Part shown: positions 19,796 to 28,043 of the stretch, piece after piece
How the letters are laid out: the number at the start of each line of letters is the position of its first letter
Position numbering within the stretch: the stretch's first letter is position 1
DNA from: Cellulophaga sp. HaHaR_3_176
GTDB taxonomy: Bacteria > Bacteroidota > Bacteroidia > Flavobacteriales > Flavobacteriaceae
Length of the DNA stretch: 64,000 nucleotides
NCBI RefSeq assembly: GCF_019021925.1
Contig: NZ_CP058990.1
Coordinates: 1,728,001-1,792,000, forward strand
Direction of reading: 5' to 3'
Notes under the pieces: generated by a model
What the model was told of the DNA's origin: nothing
Seen by the model: only the letters and a program-made list of their open reading frames with translations
Database searches by the model: none
Made by a program: the position numbers and the translations under genes

Positions 19796-20602
19796 CAATT
19801 TATAATGGTTTAAAAGTAATTTCTCATACACTTTATCAGGAAGTATATTTTTTAAAATAAGTGAAAATTTTTGCATAAAATCACCCACTTTATAATGTAT
19901 TTTAGGCTTTTTGGTATTTATAATCTTAAAAATTAAATGAGCTACATTTATAGGGTTTCCTCCACTATCAACATCATCATTTATAGCCTTTAATGTGTCG
20001 CCATATGGCTTTTTATAAGGAGAATCGTTAAGAACAGGAACATGGTATCTACCAGAAGCTATATTTGTTGCAAAATCTCCTGGTGCTACATTTGTCATGC
20101 TTACACCAAAATCTTTAACCTCCATTCGCATAGCTTCTGTAATTAATTCTAACGAACCTTTTGTTGCAGAATAAATTCCTCTATAAGGTAATCCCATAAA
20201 ACCAGCTATAGATGTTATATTTATAACAAGTCCTGACTTTTGTTTCCTCATAGTCGGTAGTACTGCTTTTATGACTCGTATTGGCCCATATAAATTAGTT
20301 TCGAAAGCATTTGCTATTTCTTGATCGGGTGTTTCTTCTATAGGTCCTGTAATACCAACACCTGCATTATTTATCAATACATCTACCCTACCTTCTTTTT
20401 CTATTAAATTGGAAATAGCCAAATTAATAGTATCCGGTTTACGAACATCTAACTCTAACAAATTAAACTCCTTAAAATTTGGGTATTTAGCTAAGCTTCT
20501 GGTTGTACCATATACAATATAACCTTTCGATTTTAAGTATACACCTATAGATTTTCCTATACCAGAAGATCCGCCTGTAATTAAAACTACTTTACTTTTC
20601 AT
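19793..20602 (-). CDS. Short-chain dehydrogenase/reductase
   Basis: A 269-residue NAD(P)-dependent oxidoreductase of the classical SDR type. The Rossmann glycine motif GGSSGIGKS follows the first strand VVLITG, NNAGVG is present, and the catalytic Ser/Tyr/Lys triad is in SIAGF and YSATKGSLE. The C-terminus is slightly extended (ILPDKVYEKLLLNHYKL). I chose the ATG at 20602, directly before the first strand; a frame extension to 20629 would add nine residues that look non-conserved. The substrate is unknown. It is divergent from nothing and sits just downstream of the SRP RNA on the same strand. Confidence 0.9.
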   Translation of the reverse strand: MKSKVVLITGGSSGIGKSIGVYLKSKGYIVYGTTRSLAKYPNFKEFNLLELDVRKPDTINLAISNLIEKEGRVDVLINNAGVGITGPIEETPDQEIANAFETNLYGPIRVIKAVLPTMRKQKSGLVINITSIAGFMGLPYRGIYSATKGSLELITEAMRMEVKDFGVSMTNVAPGDFATNIASGRYHVPVLNDSPYKKPYGDTLKAINDDVDSGGNPINVAHLIFKIINTKKPKIHYKVGDFMQKFSLILKNILPDKVYEKLLLNHYKL

Positions 20603-20696
20603 ATAATAAATATATTGGCAAAGAAACAAATAATAAAAAAAGGAAAAAAGAAGTAATTAACAAATGCGTTAAGCAAAAAAAGAAGAAATAAAAAAA

Positions 20697-20790
20697 GGCA
20701 AGCTACCTACGTCGCACCGCTCAACCATATACCCTTGCTGCGTTCCCACCCTGGGGGATTCTAAAGGAGCTGGTCGCGTAGGACTTGCCA
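20697..20790 (-). ncRNA. ffs: Bacterial small signal recognition particle RNA (4.5S-like)
   Basis: Read on the minus strand, the segment begins TGGCAAGTCCTACGCGACC, contains the diagnostic apical region CCAGGGTGGGAACGCAGCA, and ends in a complementary GTAGGTAGCTTGCC. The two ends pair to form one long hairpin with the GGAA-type tetraloop and the asymmetric internal loop that bind Ffh. The length of about 94 nt fits the small SRP RNA without an Alu domain. A T tract (CCTTTTTTTATTT on the minus strand) follows the 3' end and acts as terminator. Confidence 0.95.
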
Positions 20791-20794
20791 GCTG

Positions 20795-20825
20795 CAAATA
20801 TACAATGTTTTAATTTTTTCACAAT
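20795..20825 (-). promoter_or_regulatory. Promoter of ffs
   Basis: On the minus strand, TATATTTG (20795-20802) is a perfect -7 box; ATTG (20822-20825) lies 19 nt upstream as a near-match to TTTG. The box ends about 5 nt before the RNA 5' end, which is the expected distance. Confidence 0.75.
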
Positions 20826-20940
20826 CATTTTAGTTTCTAAATTTAAATAAATACCTTGCTCAAAATACACATTTAGGCTATCTTACTGATTGCCAATTTT
20901 TTGGAGTTTAAAAATTTTAAATAAGTTAATATATTTTATA

Positions 20941-21984
20941 ATGAAAATAGTTAGTATCCTCATTTTTACATGTATCTCGTTATTATTTTCAGCATGTGGT
21001 AGCAGTAATACTCCAGCTTCTGAACTTTTCGAAATTCAATTAAACGGAAAAGAAAGTGAGTTTCAACAAAATGAAAGCGTAGTCATATCATTAAAAAACG
21101 TAAAAAATAAAACTATTGAAAATGTTTCTTACACTATAGATGGTAAAGCTTTAGCTGTTTCAGACAATACTATTCAGCTAGATATACTTAAATTAGGTAA
21201 CAAAACCATTATTGCTACTGTAAATTATGAAGGTAAATCTGAAGAAGTATCAAAAAATTTCAAACTTTTATCTGCCAATGCTCCTGAAATTTATACCTAT
21301 GAAATTATAAATGAATTTCCACACGACCAAAAAGCATTTACACAAGGGCTTGAGTTTTATAAAGATACACTTTACGAAAGTACGGGTCGAAAAGGGCAAT
21401 CTTCTTTAAGAAAACTTGACTACAAAACTGGTGAAATATTAAAAAAAGTAGATTTAGATAACACTTATTTTGGAGAAGGTATTACAATTTTGAACGATAA
21501 GATATACATGCTTACATGGCAAAGTGGTTTAGGTTTTATATATGATGCTAAAAATTTAGATAAAATAGATAGTTTTAAATACGGAGCTAGTAAAGAAGGT
21601 TGGGGTTTTGCTAATAATGGTGAAAAGCTTTATAAGAGTGATGGTACTGAAAAAATATGGCTTTTAAACCCTGATAATTTAACAGAAGAAACACATATTG
21701 AAACCGTAACAAATAAATCTATATTTAATAAAACCAATGAATTAGAATATGTAGATGGTAAAATATATGCCAACGTATGGCAAAAAGAAAGCATGATGAT
21801 TATTAATGCAAAAAGTGGAGCTATTGAAGGTGTTATTAATTTTGGAGGCTTAAAAGATAATGTTACAAAGCATGCTGATTTAGATGTATTAAATGGTATC
21901 GCTTATAGCAAGGAAAGAGGAACTTTTTTTGTGACTGGAAAAAATTGGGATAAGTTATTTGAGGTTAAAATTATGAAAAAGTAA
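20941..21984 (+). CDS. Glutaminyl-peptide cyclotransferase-like lipoprotein
   Basis: The plant-type (beta-propeller) glutamine cyclotransferase converts N-terminal Gln of peptides to pyroglutamate. The conserved core is visible at about 105-345: EIINEFPHDQKAFTQGLEF, LYESTGRKGQSSLRK, TYFGEGITILNDKIYMLTW, and NELEYVDGKIYANVW. A lipoprotein signal with lipobox LFSAC precedes an extra beta-sandwich-like domain (25-110). I chose ATG 20941 since it starts the signal peptide; an in-frame TTG at 20890 would add a non-signal-like extension. Location is periplasmic or surface. It overlaps the thioesterase gene by 1 bp (TAATG). Confidence 0.9.
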   Translation: MKIVSILIFTCISLLFSACGSSNTPASELFEIQLNGKESEFQQNESVVISLKNVKNKTIENVSYTIDGKALAVSDNTIQLDILKLGNKTIIATVNYEGKSEEVSKNFKLLSANAPEIYTYEIINEFPHDQKAFTQGLEFYKDTLYESTGRKGQSSLRKLDYKTGEILKKVDLDNTYFGEGITILNDKIYMLTWQSGLGFIYDAKNLDKIDSFKYGASKEGWGFANNGEKLYKSDGTEKIWLLNPDNLTEETHIETVTNKSIFNKTNELEYVDGKIYANVWQKESMMIINAKSGAIEGVINFGGLKDNVTKHADLDVLNGIAYSKERGTFFVTGKNWDKLFEVKIMKK

Positions 21985-22376
21985 TGGTGAAAACCTTTGA
22001 CAAAATCATTAAAGTTACTCAAGAAGATTTAGATGATTTAAACCACGTAAATAATGTACGCTATGTTCAATGGATACAGGATATAGCAAAAGAACATTGG
22101 CAAGAAAAAGCTTCAAAAGAAATTATTGAAAAAAGTATTTGGGTTGTAAAAAGTCATTTTATAGAGTATAAAAAAGCTGCTGTTATAAATGATATTATAA
22201 CAGTTAAAACATACATAAAATCATCTAAAGGAGCCTTATCTATCAGAATTGTAGAAATGTTTGATAACAAAAGTAATGAGTTGCTACTTAAGTCAAAAAC
22301 AGAATGGGTATTATTAGATGCCATTACCTATAAACCTATTCGAATTTCTGAAGAAATTATAGCCGTTTTTAAATAA
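21984..22376 (+). CDS. Acyl-CoA thioesterase, hotdog fold (4HBT type)
   Basis: A 130-residue cytoplasmic thioesterase. The 4HBT-type signature is clear: DLDDLNHVNNVRYVQWIQDIAKEH is split around the catalytic-loop Asn/His, followed by WVVKSHFIEYKKAA and ITVKTYIKSSKGALSIRI. It hydrolyses acyl-CoA esters; chain-length preference cannot be read. Its start codon shares a base with the stop of the cyclotransferase gene, so the two are translationally coupled, and a beta-helix lipoprotein follows 11 bp later. Confidence 0.88.
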   Translation: MVKTFDKIIKVTQEDLDDLNHVNNVRYVQWIQDIAKEHWQEKASKEIIEKSIWVVKSHFIEYKKAAVINDIITVKTYIKSSKGALSIRIVEMFDNKSNELLLKSKTEWVLLDAITYKPIRISEEIIAVFK

Positions 22377-22387
22377 AGTCAACTAAA

Positions 22388-23917
22388 ATGAATCACTCTA
22401 AAAGAAATAAGTACTTTCTATTTTTATTGTTGATTGCTTGTGTTTTATGGACTTCATGCCGAAAAGATTTTAATTACGAAACCAGTACAGGTAATTTATC
22501 TTTTTCAAAAGACACCGTGTATTTAGATACCGTTTTCACCACTATAGGAAGTAGTACATACTCCTTAAAAGTTTATAACAATAACGATACCGATATTCAA
22601 ATCCCATCCATAACTTTAAAAAATGGTTTGAGTAGCAAATATCAAATAAATGTAGACGGACAGGCAGGTAAAGAGTTTTTTAACACCCCACTTTTAGCAA
22701 AGGATAGTCTTTATATTTTTATCGAAACTAATTTTGATATTAATACCGTAAGTGAAACTGAATTTTTATATACCGATGCCATCGAGTTTAACCATACTAA
22801 CAATACACAATCTGTTTCATTAGTTACTCTTATAAAAGATGCTACTTTTCTTTATCCGAAAAAAAGCTCTACAGGTTTTGCTGAACAAATAACTATAAAC
22901 CAAAACAAGAATGGAGAAGAAATAGAAACTGCTGGCTTTATACTTAATGATAGCCTATTAAATTTCACGAATAAAAAACCCTACGTTATATATGGCTATG
23001 CTGCTATTCCTGAAAACAACACATTAAATATTGATGCTGGAGCAAGAGTTTATTTTCATCAAAACTCAGGAATTTACGTTCAAAAAAATAGTTCATTAAA
23101 TGTTAATGGAGAACTTAGTACAGATCAAAACAATCTTGAAAATGAAATTATTTTTGAAGGTGATAGATTAGAATCTAGCTATGATAATGTTGCTGGTCAG
23201 TGGGGTGGCATTATAATTAATAAAGAAAGTAACAGTAATTACATTAACCATTTAACTTTAAAAAATGCCATTACAGGTATTTTTATAAACGGAAATACAA
23301 ATTTGAACTCCGAAAGCAATTTAATTATAAAAAATACTCAAGTTTATAATAGCTCTAATATTAATATCTGGTGTAATTCATCTAAAGTAATAGGCGAAAA
23401 TTTAGTTATCGGAAATGCTGGAAATACTAGTCTTTACCTTAATGGCGGTAATTACAAATTTACTCATTGTACCTTTTCAAATTATTGGAATAGCTCTTTT
23501 AGGTTAGGAAAAACATTACATGTAAATAATACGAATGAACAGATTTTAGTTAATGCTGATTTTTTAAATTGTATTATAGATGGTAACACTTCTTCTGAAG
23601 TTCTACTTTCTAACTCCTCCTCTACTTCTTTATTAAATTTTAACTTCGAAAACTGTATATTAAAAGAATTAAGCACTGCTTATAACTATAATGACACTAA
23701 TTTATTTAATTCCATTTTTATAAATGAAAATGCTTCATTTATAAACCCTAACGGTAATAATTTTAAATTACAAGAAGATTCTTTCGCAATAAATAAAGCT
23801 AACATAAGCGGTTCTCAAACCGTTCCTTTTGATATTTTAGGGAATAGCAGAAATAAAGAAAATAACGATATAGGTGCTTACCAATTCATATATAATTTTA
23901 AAGTAAAAAATAACTAA
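22388..23917 (+). CDS. Right-handed beta-helix lipoprotein, function unknown
   Basis: A 509-residue surface or periplasmic lipoprotein (lipobox LWTSC). After an Ig-like N-terminal part (about 35-150: FSKDTVYLDTVFTTIGSSTYSLKV), residues 200-490 are a chain of short Asn-rich strands with the periodicity of a parallel beta-helix (INHLTLKNAITGIFING, NLIIKNTQVYNSSNINIW, FTHCTFSNYWNSSF, FENCILKEL), ending in DIGAYQF, a common end for such proteins. Bacteroidota homologues are annotated only as hypothetical. It is third in a transcript with the cyclotransferase and thioesterase. Confidence 0.8.
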   Translation: MNHSKRNKYFLFLLLIACVLWTSCRKDFNYETSTGNLSFSKDTVYLDTVFTTIGSSTYSLKVYNNNDTDIQIPSITLKNGLSSKYQINVDGQAGKEFFNTPLLAKDSLYIFIETNFDINTVSETEFLYTDAIEFNHTNNTQSVSLVTLIKDATFLYPKKSSTGFAEQITINQNKNGEEIETAGFILNDSLLNFTNKKPYVIYGYAAIPENNTLNIDAGARVYFHQNSGIYVQKNSSLNVNGELSTDQNNLENEIIFEGDRLESSYDNVAGQWGGIIINKESNSNYINHLTLKNAITGIFINGNTNLNSESNLIIKNTQVYNSSNINIWCNSSKVIGENLVIGNAGNTSLYLNGGNYKFTHCTFSNYWNSSFRLGKTLHVNNTNEQILVNADFLNCIIDGNTSSEVLLSNSSSTSLLNFNFENCILKELSTAYNYNDTNLFNSIFINENASFINPNGNNFKLQEDSFAINKANISGSQTVPFDILGNSRNKENNDIGAYQFIYNFKVKNN

Positions 23918-23946
23918 TTTAATTAATTATCAAATAGTTAAATCAT

Positions 23947-23983
23947 AAAAACCATAAAAATTCTATGGTTTTTGTATAGTCTG
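23947..23983 (+). repeat. 37-nt repeated hairpin element, copy 1
   Basis: A 9-bp stem (AAAAACCAT at 23947-23955 with ATGGTTTTT at 23965-23973) and its loop and tail TATAGTCTG are repeated at 27961-27997 with only two mismatches. It may act as terminator for the upstream gene, but conservation of loop and tail is more than a terminator needs. The LytTR regulator starts 44 bp downstream. Confidence 0.75.
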
Positions 23984-24026
23984 TTCTAATATAGGAGCTG
24001 TAATTTTACATTTTAAAACCTATATT

Positions 24027-24758
24027 ATGGAGTATGAATACACTATTATAAATTCAGATGCATCTTCTAGTCATGAATTAAGGTCTCAGTTATCAAATTT
24101 CTCTGAATTTATTTGCGCTGGTGTTTCTAACAACTGCACAGATGGTTTAAATTTAATATTAAAAGAAATACCTGAAATTGTATTTATTAACCTCTCTAAA
24201 GATAGCATTAGTTGTTTTTCGATGATTGCTGAGCTACATCAATATCTAAAATGTACACCCCTAATAATAGGCTACTCGAACACTAAAGACCAAGCATATG
24301 ATGCTATAAAAAATGGTTTTTTTGATTACTGGATACTTCCTTTGAATGAATTTGATATCAGAAAAACATCTTTTAGGCTTCAAAAAACTCAATTAAAAGT
24401 AGAAAATCCTTACACGACACTCTGCCTAAAATCTTATCGAGATTATAGATATATTGATACTAATGAGATTATGTATTTAAAAGCTGATAATAACACTACC
24501 GATGTAATCATGAAAGATGGATCGATTATAAATGCCTATAAAACACTAAAAACTTTTGAAAATAGATTACCTAATAATTTTATAAGAATACACCAAAGCT
24601 ATATTTTAAATACAAATTACATAAGCAGAATTAACTATGGAAAATCTATTTGTGCTTTAAAAGGAGAAACTCAACTACCTTTTTCAAAATCGTATAAAGA
24701 GAATATTGATAGTTTAAAAAAAACATTAACCAAAAGTACAATAACCACATTAAATTAA
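24027..24758 (+). CDS. LytTR-family DNA-binding regulator with degenerate receiver
   Basis: A 243-residue response-regulator-like protein. Residues 1-115 have the fold and length of a receiver, but the acidic pair is NSDAS and the phospho-acceptor position in IVFINLS is Asn (N55) rather than Asp, so normal phosphorylation is unlikely. The LytTR domain (about 135-235) is intact: DYRYIDTNEIMYLKADNN, KTFENRLPNNFIRIHQSYILN and LPFSKSYKENI. It binds DNA, probably as a dimer. No partner LytS kinase is adjacent. A copy of the 37-nt hairpin element lies upstream and a tiny lipoprotein gene downstream. Confidence 0.88.
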   Translation: MEYEYTIINSDASSSHELRSQLSNFSEFICAGVSNNCTDGLNLILKEIPEIVFINLSKDSISCFSMIAELHQYLKCTPLIIGYSNTKDQAYDAIKNGFFDYWILPLNEFDIRKTSFRLQKTQLKVENPYTTLCLKSYRDYRYIDTNEIMYLKADNNTTDVIMKDGSIINAYKTLKTFENRLPNNFIRIHQSYILNTNYISRINYGKSICALKGETQLPFSKSYKENIDSLKKTLTKSTITTLN

Positions 24759-24898
24759 GATAATTCTTACAAATTATGTACATATACTCGTAAAGGTACA
24801 TCATTAACTAACAAACATTTTTATGTAATAAAAACACTACGCTGTCCGATTAATTTTGATACCAGATAATTTACTAATCAATTAATATCAAAATAATT

Positions 24899-25051
24899 AT
24901 GAAAAAAGTAACAGCAATTTTAGCAGTAGTAGTTTTAAGTTTAGGAATGCTTTCTTGTGAATCAGATGCCAATCAAGACGATGATCAAGTTTATGTAGAT
25001 TCATTAAATTCTTGTGATGATTGTGGTGAAGTGACTACAAAAGGTAATTAA
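24899..25051 (+). CDS. 50-residue lipoprotein with Cys pair
   Basis: ATG at 24899 opens a 50-residue frame with a textbook lipoprotein signal peptide (MKKVTAILAVVVLSLGMLSC, lipobox GMLSC) followed by an acidic mature peptide of only 31 residues that contains CDDCGE. A perfect 15-bp terminator follows at 25074. The mature peptide is too short for an enzyme. The CxxC could bind metal or form a disulfide. It is placed between the LytTR regulator and the TPR histidine kinase, which suggests a role as an envelope signal or sensor partner, but this is inference. Confidence 0.8.
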   Translation: MKKVTAILAVVVLSLGMLSCESDANQDDDQVYVDSLNSCDDCGEVTTKGN

Positions 25052-25073
25052 TAGTTCAAAATATTCATAATAG

Positions 25074-25112
25074 AAAGCTTTAAATAAATCATTTATTTAA
25101 AGCTTTTTTTTT
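25074..25112 (+). terminator. Intrinsic terminator of the small lipoprotein gene
   Basis: A perfect 15-bp stem (25074-25088 with 25092-25106), a 3-nt loop and a run of nine or more T. The histidine kinase gene starts 24 bp downstream, so it needs its own promoter or read-through. Confidence 0.92.
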
Positions 25113-25135
25113 ATCTTGTTGTTTTAAATAAATCA

Positions 25136-27220
25136 ATGAGAACAACTAAAGTTATATTTCCTTGCGGGTTTATTTATATAATTTTTTCTGTAATTTTTAT
25201 TTCTTGTGGAAAAAAAGAAAAGTTATCTCAAGAAAAGGTTACTACTCAAATTAATCAAGATTCTCTCTACACACTTATCGAAAGTAGTACTAACTCTGAC
25301 TTTGATTTAGAGCAACGAAAAAAAATAGCAAAAGAAGCTGCTCACAAAATTAATTTGATAACTACTGATTCTATTCAGTTAAAACATTTATCTAATTTAT
25401 CTTACAAATCAATTAATTTAAAAGATTCTTTATTTTTTAGAACTATAAATAAACAAACTATTGTTTTAGCCAAAAAACAAAAAGATTCTATTGCATTAGC
25501 AGAAGCTTATTGGGATTTAGGTATTTTTTTAGATAATACCAAATTAATTGATAGCACCTATTATTATTATAATGAAGCGCTAACCATATATATAAAAAGA
25601 AATAAAAAGAAAACTGCTTTTTTATATATTGGTATAAGCTCCATTCAACGAAAATTAGGAGACTATGCAGGTGCCGAACAAACAACAATTAAAGCTCTAG
25701 AAATTTTTAAAGAATCAAAAAATTTTTTAGGAATGTCTAACAGTTATAATAGCTTAGGGTCTATAACACATTCCTTAGGAGATATAAAAAAAGCGATTCA
25801 ATATTATGAACAAGCTAGTAGTTATTTAGATTCTATACCTAAAGACATGTCTTATAATAGAATATTCATCACTAACAATATAGGTGTATCTAATATGCTG
25901 TTAAATCAATATGGAGAAGCCGAAAATAGTTTTAATAAAGTCGTTAATTTTAAAAATTTAAGAACCTTAAACCCTGAATTCTTAGCAAAAGTCATGGTTA
26001 ATTTGGCCAATGCAAAAAAAAAGCAGCTTAGTACAGAGGATTTAGAACCTCAATACTTAGAAGCTATCGCTATTACACGTGAATATAATAATACATTTAG
26101 TGAAGCTACTTCAACAGGTTATTATGCACAATATTTAGCTTATAAAAATGATACTTTAAAATCTAAAAAAATAGCTACTAAAGCATTAGCATTGTCAGAA
26201 AATTCTGAGAATTTCGAGAGCTTACTTAGAACGTTAGATTACCTAACTTTAATTGATAAAAAAAATGCATCTATATATGCTCAAGAATATTTTGTTGTAA
26301 ATAAAAAATTACAAGAAGACGAGCGTAAACTAAGAGATAAATTTGCACGAATACGTTTTCAAACCGATGAATTTATAGAACGTAATCAACTATTAGGCAG
26401 GCAGAATGAATTATTAACTAGAGAAAAGCGCTTATGGAGTGCTCTTGCAGTATCAGGTTTAATAGGTATTGTAGCTATATTAATTATCGTGATACAACGT
26501 ATTAAGAATAACAATCTTCGTTTTAAACAACAGCAACAAGAAAGTAATCATGAAATTTTTAACCTTCTTATGACTCAACAAGAGAAACTAGAAGAAGGTA
26601 AAAAAATTGAACAAGAACGAATTTCACAAGAGTTACATGACGGAGTTTTAAATAGAATGCTAGGCATACGCCTTGTATTAATTGGCCTTAATAAAAAAAC
26701 AGACCCAGAATCAATACAACAAAGAGGACAGTTAATTAAAGAACTAGCAGACCTCTCTGAAGAAATTAGAACAGTCTCTCATGAGTTAAATAAAGCTTCA
26801 TATCAAAAATTTCAAAATTTTATTGAATCTATAAAAGCTCTTATAGAAACTTTTAAAAATGGAACTGAAAATATTAATTATACCTTTACTTTTAATGATG
26901 ATACTGAATGGGATAGTTTTGATACTAAAATTAAAATTAACCTGTACAGAATTTTACAAGAATGCATACAAAATTGTATAAAACATGCAAATGCAAGTCG
27001 TATTAATATTAATTTCGATACTCTAGAAAAAGATATTATTGTAATTATTAGTGATGACGGAATAGGTTTTGATGTAAAGAAAAAGAAAAAAGGTATTGGA
27101 GTTAAAAATATTACCTCTAGACTGAGTAAAATAAATGGAGATTGGCAAATTAATAGTAATCTAGGAAATGGAACTAAAATTACTCTTAAAATACCAATAG
27201 AACAATATCCAAAAGCATAG
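25136..27220 (+). CDS. TPR-containing sensor histidine kinase (HisKA_3 type)
   Basis: A 694-residue sensor. An N-terminal lipoprotein-like signal (IFISC) is followed by periplasmic TPR repeats (about 120-400: SYNSLGSITHSLGDIKKAIQYYEQA), a membrane helix (434-455, WSALAVSGLIGIVAILIIVI), a coiled coil, a HisKA_3 dimerisation region with the phospho-acceptor H501 in QELHDGV, and an HATPase_c domain with QECIQNCIKHANAS (N box), DDGIGFD (G1) and GNGTKI. This is the NarX/DegS type that pairs with NarL/FixJ-type regulators. The next gene, 7 bp downstream, is such a regulator and is the probable partner. Confidence 0.92.
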   Translation: MRTTKVIFPCGFIYIIFSVIFISCGKKEKLSQEKVTTQINQDSLYTLIESSTNSDFDLEQRKKIAKEAAHKINLITTDSIQLKHLSNLSYKSINLKDSLFFRTINKQTIVLAKKQKDSIALAEAYWDLGIFLDNTKLIDSTYYYYNEALTIYIKRNKKKTAFLYIGISSIQRKLGDYAGAEQTTIKALEIFKESKNFLGMSNSYNSLGSITHSLGDIKKAIQYYEQASSYLDSIPKDMSYNRIFITNNIGVSNMLLNQYGEAENSFNKVVNFKNLRTLNPEFLAKVMVNLANAKKKQLSTEDLEPQYLEAIAITREYNNTFSEATSTGYYAQYLAYKNDTLKSKKIATKALALSENSENFESLLRTLDYLTLIDKKNASIYAQEYFVVNKKLQEDERKLRDKFARIRFQTDEFIERNQLLGRQNELLTREKRLWSALAVSGLIGIVAILIIVIQRIKNNNLRFKQQQQESNHEIFNLLMTQQEKLEEGKKIEQERISQELHDGVLNRMLGIRLVLIGLNKKTDPESIQQRGQLIKELADLSEEIRTVSHELNKASYQKFQNFIESIKALIETFKNGTENINYTFTFNDDTEWDSFDTKIKINLYRILQECIQNCIKHANASRININFDTLEKDIIVIISDDGIGFDVKKKKKGIGVKNITSRLSKINGDWQINSNLGNGTKITLKIPIEQYPKA

Positions 27221-27227
27221 ATAACTA

Positions 27228-27896
27228 ATGAAAACAATTCGAATTTTAGCTGTAGATGACCATATTATGACCATGTTAGGTTATAAGTATATTTTAGAAG
27301 AGGCAGATTTTGATAATTTTAAAGTTGAAATGGAAACGGCAAATACCTTTGAAAAAGGTAAAGCTATAATAGAAATATCAAAAGGGGAACTAGCTTTCGA
27401 TATCATTTTGCTAGACATACAACTATCGCCTATGCAAAAAGGAATTGCATCTAGCGGTGAAGATCTCGGAGTTATTGCTCGTAGGGTAAGTCCTAAATCT
27501 AAAATTGTTTTTCTTTCTTCTTTCAGCGATAACTACAGAATAAATAGCATCTTAAGAACGGTAAATCCTGAAGGATATATGGTAAAAACCGAAATTAATG
27601 AAGATGCATTAAAAGAAATGGTTGAAACCGTTTTAACAGAACCTCCTTATTATACTAAAAAAGCACTTATCGCTATTAGAAATAAAATGTCTAGTGATAT
27701 TTACTTAGATGATAATGATAAAAAAATACTTTACTACCTATCTGTTGGCACAAAAACTAAAGATATGGTAGAGCATATTTCTCTTTCTCTGCCAGGAATA
27801 GAGAATAGAAAACGTCAATTGAAAGAAATATTTAACGTAGGGAAAGAAAATGACTACGCTTTAATAACAGCCGCGAAGGAAAAAGGGTTTATTTAA
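27228..27896 (+). CDS. Response regulator, receiver plus divergent LuxR-type HTH
   Basis: A 222-residue regulator with an intact receiver: acidic pair D10/D11 in LAVDDH, phospho-acceptor D63 in ILLDIQLSP, the Ser switch in FLSSFSD and Lys in YMVKTEI. Residues 155-222 (LDDNDKKILYYLSVG to ALITAAKEKGFI) have the length and spacing of a NarL/LuxR HTH but with divergent recognition helix residues (SLPGIENRKRQLKEIF). It follows its probable kinase by 7 bp. The start chosen directly precedes the first receiver strand. Confidence 0.9.
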   Translation: MKTIRILAVDDHIMTMLGYKYILEEADFDNFKVEMETANTFEKGKAIIEISKGELAFDIILLDIQLSPMQKGIASSGEDLGVIARRVSPKSKIVFLSSFSDNYRINSILRTVNPEGYMVKTEINEDALKEMVETVLTEPPYYTKKALIAIRNKMSSDIYLDDNDKKILYYLSVGTKTKDMVEHISLSLPGIENRKRQLKEIFNVGKENDYALITAAKEKGFI

Positions 27897-27960
27897 CAGC
27901 TTATTAACACTTATATCTATTATAAACAACTAATAAACAGCATTTTAACATCAAAAAAAT

Positions 27961-27997
27961 AAAAACCATAAAAAGTCTATGGTTTTTATATAGTCTG
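27961..27997 (+). repeat. 37-nt repeated hairpin element, copy 2
   Basis: AAAAACCAT (27961-27969) pairs with ATGGTTTTT (27979-27987) and is followed by ATATAGTCTG. It differs from the copy at 23947-23983 at two of 37 positions. It stands 64 bp after the response regulator stop and 46 bp before the next start, nearly the same distance upstream of a gene as copy 1. Confidence 0.75.
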
Positions 27998-28043
27998 ACC
28001 TGACATATTAAAAGTAAGTTTGTTTTAACAAATCTCTTAACAT

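Noticed and set aside
20603..20629. Nine-residue N-terminal extension of the SDR
   Set aside because: The Rossmann first strand begins right after the ATG at 20602; the extension is not like SDR starts.
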